DNA of 64,000 nt, taken from contig NZ_QTSZ01000017.1 of assembly GCF_003730295.1 (NCBI RefSeq), forward strand, positions 310,001 to 374,000, in the 5' to 3' direction. Below the pieces are notes generated by a model. That model saw only the letters and a list, made by a program, of their open reading frames with translations. It was not told the DNA's origin and did not search any database. A program made the position numbers and the translations under genes. The stretch comes from Ornithinibacillus gellani (GTDB lineage: Bacteria > Bacillota > Bacilli > Bacillales > Amphibacillaceae). Of this stretch, positions 60,352-64,000 are shown in pieces. Numbering within the stretch: the stretch's first letter is position 1; each line of letters begins with the position of its first letter.

Positions 60352-60436
60352 GCTCGGACATGATGCACATCGAACAATAGACCGGGAACAGACGACTTCT
60401 TTCTTAAAGTCCATCCATAGATAAAACATGTAACAG

Positions 60437-60492
60437 AAAAAGCTATCTTCAAAAACATGTGTCCATCACTTGTTTTCAAAGATAGCTTTTTT
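60437..60492 (-). terminator. Terminator after intact mgtE
   Basis: AAAAGCTATCTT (60437-60448 region) pairs with AAAGATAGCTTTT (60478-60490); the minus strand ends in T-run. Confidence 0.75.
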
Positions 60493-60496
60493 CAAT

Positions 60497-61855
60497 TTAT
60501 ATGAGATAGCTAATGAAGGTTGTTGCAATACCAAAGTAAATGAGAATAGAAGTAATATCATTTAATGTGGTAATAAAAGGACCTGATGCTACTGCAGGGT
60601 CAATCTTTAACTTTTCCATTAAAATCGGAATGAGTGATCCTGACAGTGTAGCAACTGTTAATGTTGCCAATATAGAGATCCCTACGAGAAAGCCAAGAAA
60701 TAACTCACCTTTCCATAGATAGATGACGACCATAATGACAACACCACAAACACTTCCAGTAATTAAACCAGTCGTCGCCTCTCGCACCATCAGTTTAAGC
60801 TTCCCTTGCTTCCCATATTCACCTGTCGCTAATCCACGAACTGCAACAGCCAGCGATTGTGTTCCAGTATTCCCGGCCATACCAGCGATTAATGGTATAA
60901 AAATAGCCAACAAGGTTACTTGATCAAGTGTATCCTCAAACCTTCCAATCAAACTTGCGGTAAACATACCTAAAAATAATAAAATAATCAACCATGGCAA
61001 ACGTTTTTTAGCTGCCTGTAATGGACTATCATCCAGCCGTTGCACCTCTGACATCGCAGCTAACTTAGAATAGTCATCACTTGCTTCTTCATCCATGACA
61101 TCGAGAATATCATCGACTGTAATAATTCCGAGCAAATGGTTCTGAAAATCAACAACAGGGACTGCTAGAAAGTCGTAATCCCGCATCATCTGTGCAATTT
61201 CTTCCTGATCTTTGGCAACAGAAACCGAAACAACTTTTTCACTCATTAAATCATTAATAATCGCAGTCTCATCTGCAATAATTAAGTCACGTAGAGATAT
61301 AACACCTACTAAATGCTTGTCCTCATCAACCACATATAAATAATAAATGGTTTCCGCATCTGGTGCTTCTTCTTTCAGCTGCCTCATTGTATCCTTCACA
61401 GTTTGGGCTTTATTAATTGCCACAAACTCAGTTGTCATGATACTACCAGCTGTTTTTTCTTCATAATGCAATAGCTGTTTGATTTCCTCTGCAGCTTCTT
61501 GATTCATAATCGTTAAGAAACTCGCTACCTTGTCTTTTTCCATTTCATTTAAGATGTCAACCGCATCATCCGTTGGCAGATGAGCGAAGACCATGGAGGC
61601 AAAGCGCGGATCCATTTCGGAAAATAGTGGTTCTGTATCTTCCAATTCAATATGCTCAATTAAATCTGCTGTTTCCTCAGGTGATAAATAAGCATAAATT
61701 TTTAGTCTTTCTTCATGGTTTTGATCCATAAAAAAAGTGGATTGATCGTACGGGTGCATTTCAAGAAATTCTTCACGAAATGCTTCCATGTTTTCTGACT
61801 TAAGTGAATCCATCAGGTTATGGATATGTTCCTCATATGCAATGTTTTGTTCCAT
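60497..61855 (-). CDS. mgtE: Magnesium transporter MgtE (intact)
   Basis: 452 residues: acidic N-terminal superhelix (about 1-130), two CBS domains (about 135-255) that sense cytosolic Mg2+, connecting helix, and five membrane spans with the pore segment AGMAGNTGTQSLAVAVRG and C-terminal DPAVASGPFITTLNDITS. It imports Mg2+ and closes when the N-domain binds Mg2+. GAGGGAAG precedes the ATG. Its leader carries a strong terminator hairpin, suggesting transcription attenuation. A second, frameshifted mgtE occurs at 42437-43797. Confidence 0.95.
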   Translation of the reverse strand: MEQNIAYEEHIHNLMDSLKSENMEAFREEFLEMHPYDQSTFFMDQNHEERLKIYAYLSPEETADLIEHIELEDTEPLFSEMDPRFASMVFAHLPTDDAVDILNEMEKDKVASFLTIMNQEAAEEIKQLLHYEEKTAGSIMTTEFVAINKAQTVKDTMRQLKEEAPDAETIYYLYVVDEDKHLVGVISLRDLIIADETAIINDLMSEKVVSVSVAKDQEEIAQMMRDYDFLAVPVVDFQNHLLGIITVDDILDVMDEEASDDYSKLAAMSEVQRLDDSPLQAAKKRLPWLIILLFLGMFTASLIGRFEDTLDQVTLLAIFIPLIAGMAGNTGTQSLAVAVRGLATGEYGKQGKLKLMVREATTGLITGSVCGVVIMVVIYLWKGELFLGFLVGISILATLTVATLSGSLIPILMEKLKIDPAVASGPFITTLNDITSILIYFGIATTFISYLI

Positions 61856-61876
61856 CTTCCCTCACATCCCTTCACC

Positions 61877-62020
61877 AAAAAAATAACAACATTACAGTTA
61901 TACCATACATGAATTGGTACTGTCACACAAAGTTGTTATCCAATTAACTCGTTTCTGCGACATCACCATGCAATAAACCTAGCATTTTAATCTTTTCCCT
62001 TTTGAGGGACTAGTTATTCC
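61877..62020 (-). promoter_or_regulatory. Terminator-bearing leader of mgtE (putative Mg2+-responsive attenuator)
   Basis: On the minus strand ATAACAAC (61939-61932) pairs with GTTGTTAT (61890-61883), with an inner CAG..TACCA/TGGTA..CTG stem, followed by seven T (61883-61877). The hairpin lies 22 nt before the mgtE start, with about 100 nt of potential aptamer sequence upstream, including a TCCCT/AGGGA hairpin. I see no M-box consensus. No gene precedes it on this strand, so the terminator belongs to the mgtE leader. Confidence 0.6.
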
Positions 62021-62114
62021 TGTATTCTTAAACATGTATGAAAAGCGGTTAAAATGGGTTAGCTAAATAAATGGAGGACATACTATATTCATTATTAAAG
62101 GTGGTGTTTATGAT

Positions 62115-62858
62115 ATGAAATATGATGTGATTGGTGATATTCATGGCTGCTTTGATGAGTTATGCGAGCTGCTGGAAAAACTCGGTTATAAATGGTTGGA
62201 TTCTACCTTCCAGCATCCAGACGGCAGAATTCCTGTATTTATAGGGGATTTAACTGACCGTGGCCCCGCTTCGTTACAGGTCATTGAGCTTATTTATCAA
62301 ATGGTTATCAAGCACAAGCATGCATTATATGTACCAGGTAATCACTGTAATAAATTATATCGATATTTTCTTGGAAATCCGGTTGTATTGCAGCATGGAA
62401 TTGAAACGACTGTGGATGAGCTAAAGCAATTATCATCCAATCAGCAGAATCGTATTCAAAAGAAATTTAAACATTTATATGAGCAAGCACCTTTATATCT
62501 GCAGTTACCTGACGTTAATGCGATTATTGCGCATGCAGGGATAAAAGAAACATTCATTGGTAGAAAGGATAAAAAGGTAAAATCCTTTGTTCTATATGGA
62601 GATGTTTCGGGGAAAACCGATGAACAAGGAAGACCCATTCGCAATGATTGGGCTAAACATTATCAAGGCAATAGCTGGGTTATTTATGGTCATACACCTG
62701 TTCTACAGCCGCGAATCATACACCATACTGTTAATATTGATACTGGCTGTGTATTTGGTAATCAATTAACAAGTTATCGGCTGCCTGAGCATGAAATTGT
62801 ATCAGTACCTTCCAAGCAGCCATTTCTTAGAGATAAATTCACAACATTTGATACATGA
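62115..62858 (+). CDS. prpE: Bis(5'-nucleosyl)-tetraphosphatase PrpE
   Basis: 247 residues of the calcineurin-like phosphoesterase fold: YDVIGDIHGCFDELCELL (first metal site), FIGDLTDRGPAS, YVPGNHCNKL, IIAHAGI and VIYGHTPV. PrpE cleaves Ap4A asymmetrically and, in B. subtilis, is also linked to spore germination. AAAGGTGGTG precedes the ATG. It sits beside the rluD-like and NAD kinase genes as in yjbN-yjbO-prpE, although here it is convergent with them. Confidence 0.92.
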   Translation: MKYDVIGDIHGCFDELCELLEKLGYKWLDSTFQHPDGRIPVFIGDLTDRGPASLQVIELIYQMVIKHKHALYVPGNHCNKLYRYFLGNPVVLQHGIETTVDELKQLSSNQQNRIQKKFKHLYEQAPLYLQLPDVNAIIAHAGIKETFIGRKDKKVKSFVLYGDVSGKTDEQGRPIRNDWAKHYQGNSWVIYGHTPVLQPRIIHHTVNIDTGCVFGNQLTSYRLPEHEIVSVPSKQPFLRDKFTTFDT

Positions 62859-62866
62859 GGTGTTAT

Positions 62867-63745
62867 TTATGGCTCTATCATCGAACACATATCCGTTGGC
62901 ATGACTGCTTCAAAGCTCATCCATTCCTTTGTAAAAGGATGAATGAATCGAATAGCAGCGCAATGTAATGCATGTCTTTTTATTATATCCAAAGAGCCAC
63001 CGTATAAATCATCCCCAGCAAGTGGATAACCAATATGGGCAAGATGGACACGAATTTGATGTGTCCGGCCAGTCTCCAGCCGGATATGTAACAAAGTATG
63101 TGTCGCTGTTTTCCGCTTATTTTGATAATGGGTGACAGCGGGTTGACCATCAGGATCAACGACCCGCTCAATAATCGAATCCGGCTTCCTGCCAATTGGC
63201 GCATCTATCGTTCCAAATTCCGGATGTACGATTCCCTCCGCAATTGCCATATAATCACGCTCCACCTCTCCTGCCCTTTGCGAGCTGGAGAGGATGGAAT
63301 GGCTATAACGATTTTTGGCAATTAACATGAGGCCGGAAGTATCCCGATCTAATCTTGTTACGATATGTACTGTTGATGTAATGCCAGTTTCATCGTAGTA
63401 CTGCAATAAACCGTTCGCTATAGTGCCTGTAGGATGATGTAAGGAAGGAATACTCGCTCTCCCGGCTGGCTTATTCAATACAATTACTGCATCATCCTCA
63501 TATAAGATATCCAAATTCATATTTTCCGGCTGCATATGTGAACCTATTCTTTCTGGTGGAAAATCAACTAACAGATTGTCTGCGGTCATCAGTCTATATG
63601 CTAACGTTCGTTCTTGACCATTCACCTTTATACTGCCGCCTTCATAGATGACGGCTTTTAAAATTCTTCTGGAAAAAGCATGTTCCTGCCTTAAATAATC
63701 CCGTATACTTAATCCTTCGTGTTCTTTATCAATTTGCCAATTCAT
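62867..63745 (-). CDS. yjbO: RluA/RluD-family pseudouridine synthase (YjbO homologue)
   Basis: A 292-residue enzyme. It has a degenerate S4-like N-terminal region (RDYLRQEHAFSRRILKAVIYEGGSIKVNG), the catalytic Asp in VTRLDRDTSGLMLIAKN (about 135), and the C-terminal RLETGRTHQIRVHLAHIGYPLAGDDLYGG block. It isomerises uridines in rRNA or tRNA. It is downstream of the NAD kinase gene with a 13-nt gap, the conserved yjbN-yjbO arrangement. ATG start at 63745, with GGAATGACATAGG upstream. Confidence 0.92.
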   Translation of the reverse strand: MNWQIDKEHEGLSIRDYLRQEHAFSRRILKAVIYEGGSIKVNGQERTLAYRLMTADNLLVDFPPERIGSHMQPENMNLDILYEDDAVIVLNKPAGRASIPSLHHPTGTIANGLLQYYDETGITSTVHIVTRLDRDTSGLMLIAKNRYSHSILSSSQRAGEVERDYMAIAEGIVHPEFGTIDAPIGRKPDSIIERVVDPDGQPAVTHYQNKRKTATHTLLHIRLETGRTHQIRVHLAHIGYPLAGDDLYGGSLDIIKRHALHCAAIRFIHPFTKEWMSFEAVMPTDMCSMIEP

Positions 63746-63758
63746 CCTATGTCATTCC

Positions 63759-64000
63759 TTATATATCATCTTCAGCTACAAACGAGTCTCTCACACGGTT
63801 CCAGAATGGAAATGGTCGAAAGCGTGCAAAACGAATCCGTTCTTTGGCAACACGGCATTGAATGGACTTCACATTTGTGTAGGTTTCCGTAAAATGATCG
63901 ATTCCGATTAAAAAACTTCGATCTACCATGGGGCGCAATACACATGTGTGATGTTTCGGCAGAATAAGTGGTGAACCAATTGTACGGAAGACCCGATTAT
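63759..64000 (-). CDS. ppnK: NAD kinase, C-terminal part, runs off the window
   Basis: The last 80 codons read [61 protein letters not shown], the conserved C-terminus of bacterial NAD kinase (YjbN/PpnK), ending in TAA at 63761-63759. NAD kinase makes NADP from NAD and ATP. The catalytic GGDG and NDR-type motifs lie beyond base 64000. It is followed at 13 nt by the pseudouridine synthase gene, so the two are probably one transcript. Confidence 0.9.
   Translation of the reverse strand, partial: NRVFRTIGSPLILPKHHTCVLRPMVDRSFLIGIDHFTETYTNVKSIQCRVAKERIRFARFRPFPFWNRVRDSFVAEDDI

Noticed and set aside
61856-62020. Classical M-box (ykoK) riboswitch upstream of mgtE
   Set aside because: The conserved M-box blocks I know (for example the GGTGAGGCTCC segment) are not present; only the terminator is clear.

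Overview
The window reads as a chromosomal segment of a low-GC, endospore-forming Bacillaceae bacterium, probably Oceanobacillus or a close relative such as Virgibacillus or Lentibacillus. This is inferred from AGGAGG-type ribosome binding sites with many TTG/GTG starts, spore-coat genes (cotO, cotZ), a Spo0E-like phosphatase, sigma-B and sigma-K type promoters, and Bacillus subtilis-like neighbourhoods (yjbN-yjbO-prpE, cotO/cotZ, yjcH-yjcG-yjcF, yhgD-yhgE, yuaF-yuaG). No prophage, CRISPR array or complete transposase gene was seen; the content is mostly housekeeping and transport.

Layout. 1-8.7 kb: edge of a cell-wall amidase, YceI, a TPR protein, VanW, a type II NADH dehydrogenase with a tiny membrane protein behind it, PEP carboxylase and an ASCH protein. 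8.8-13.4 kb: an orphan acyl-CoA-synthetase C-terminal domain with a cre-like site, an amidohydrolase, a PyrR-attenuated uracil permease and a pseudouridine synthase. 13.4-20 kb: a CstR-like persulfide repressor operon with two rhodaneses, an S13 carboxypeptidase, and YhgE with its TetR regulator. 20-31 kb: NfeD-flotillin, a Pit phosphate transporter, the argCJBD operon, a Spo0E-like peptide and a large UPF0182 membrane protein. 31-38 kb: an oxidoreductase, a LexA-controlled Y-family polymerase, a purine-riboswitch-controlled PbuE efflux pump, and an SSS transporter with a small leader peptide and an arginase-family enzyme. 38-51 kb: an RND pump with TetR, a frameshifted mgtE, a sigma-B stress gene, tRNA-Val, a CoA-disulfide reductase/GNAT/Fe-S cluster, a DHA2 pump with TetR, a C45 hydrolase and an FMN reductase. 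51-64 kb: a heterodimeric ABC exporter, yjcH-G-F, YetF-like, an MBL hydrolase, cotZ/cotO, an intact mgtE with a terminator-bearing leader, prpE, rluD-like and the edge of NAD kinase.

The two signals most worth a second look are not protein genes. (1) The pbuE leader (34034-34121) has the fold I recall for the B. subtilis pbuE adenine riboswitch, but the specificity base is C (guanine type). The opposing terminator strand carries a matching G, so this looks like a guanine-responsive purine-efflux switch built on an ON-switch frame. (2) Five intergenic copies of a 72-150 nt element share TTTAT-type borders, conserved ends and a covarying terminal hairpin. They look like non-autonomous IS200/IS605-type elements (PATEs) with an omega-RNA-like 3' end. 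They sit against regulatory regions of yhgE, pit and the RND operon.
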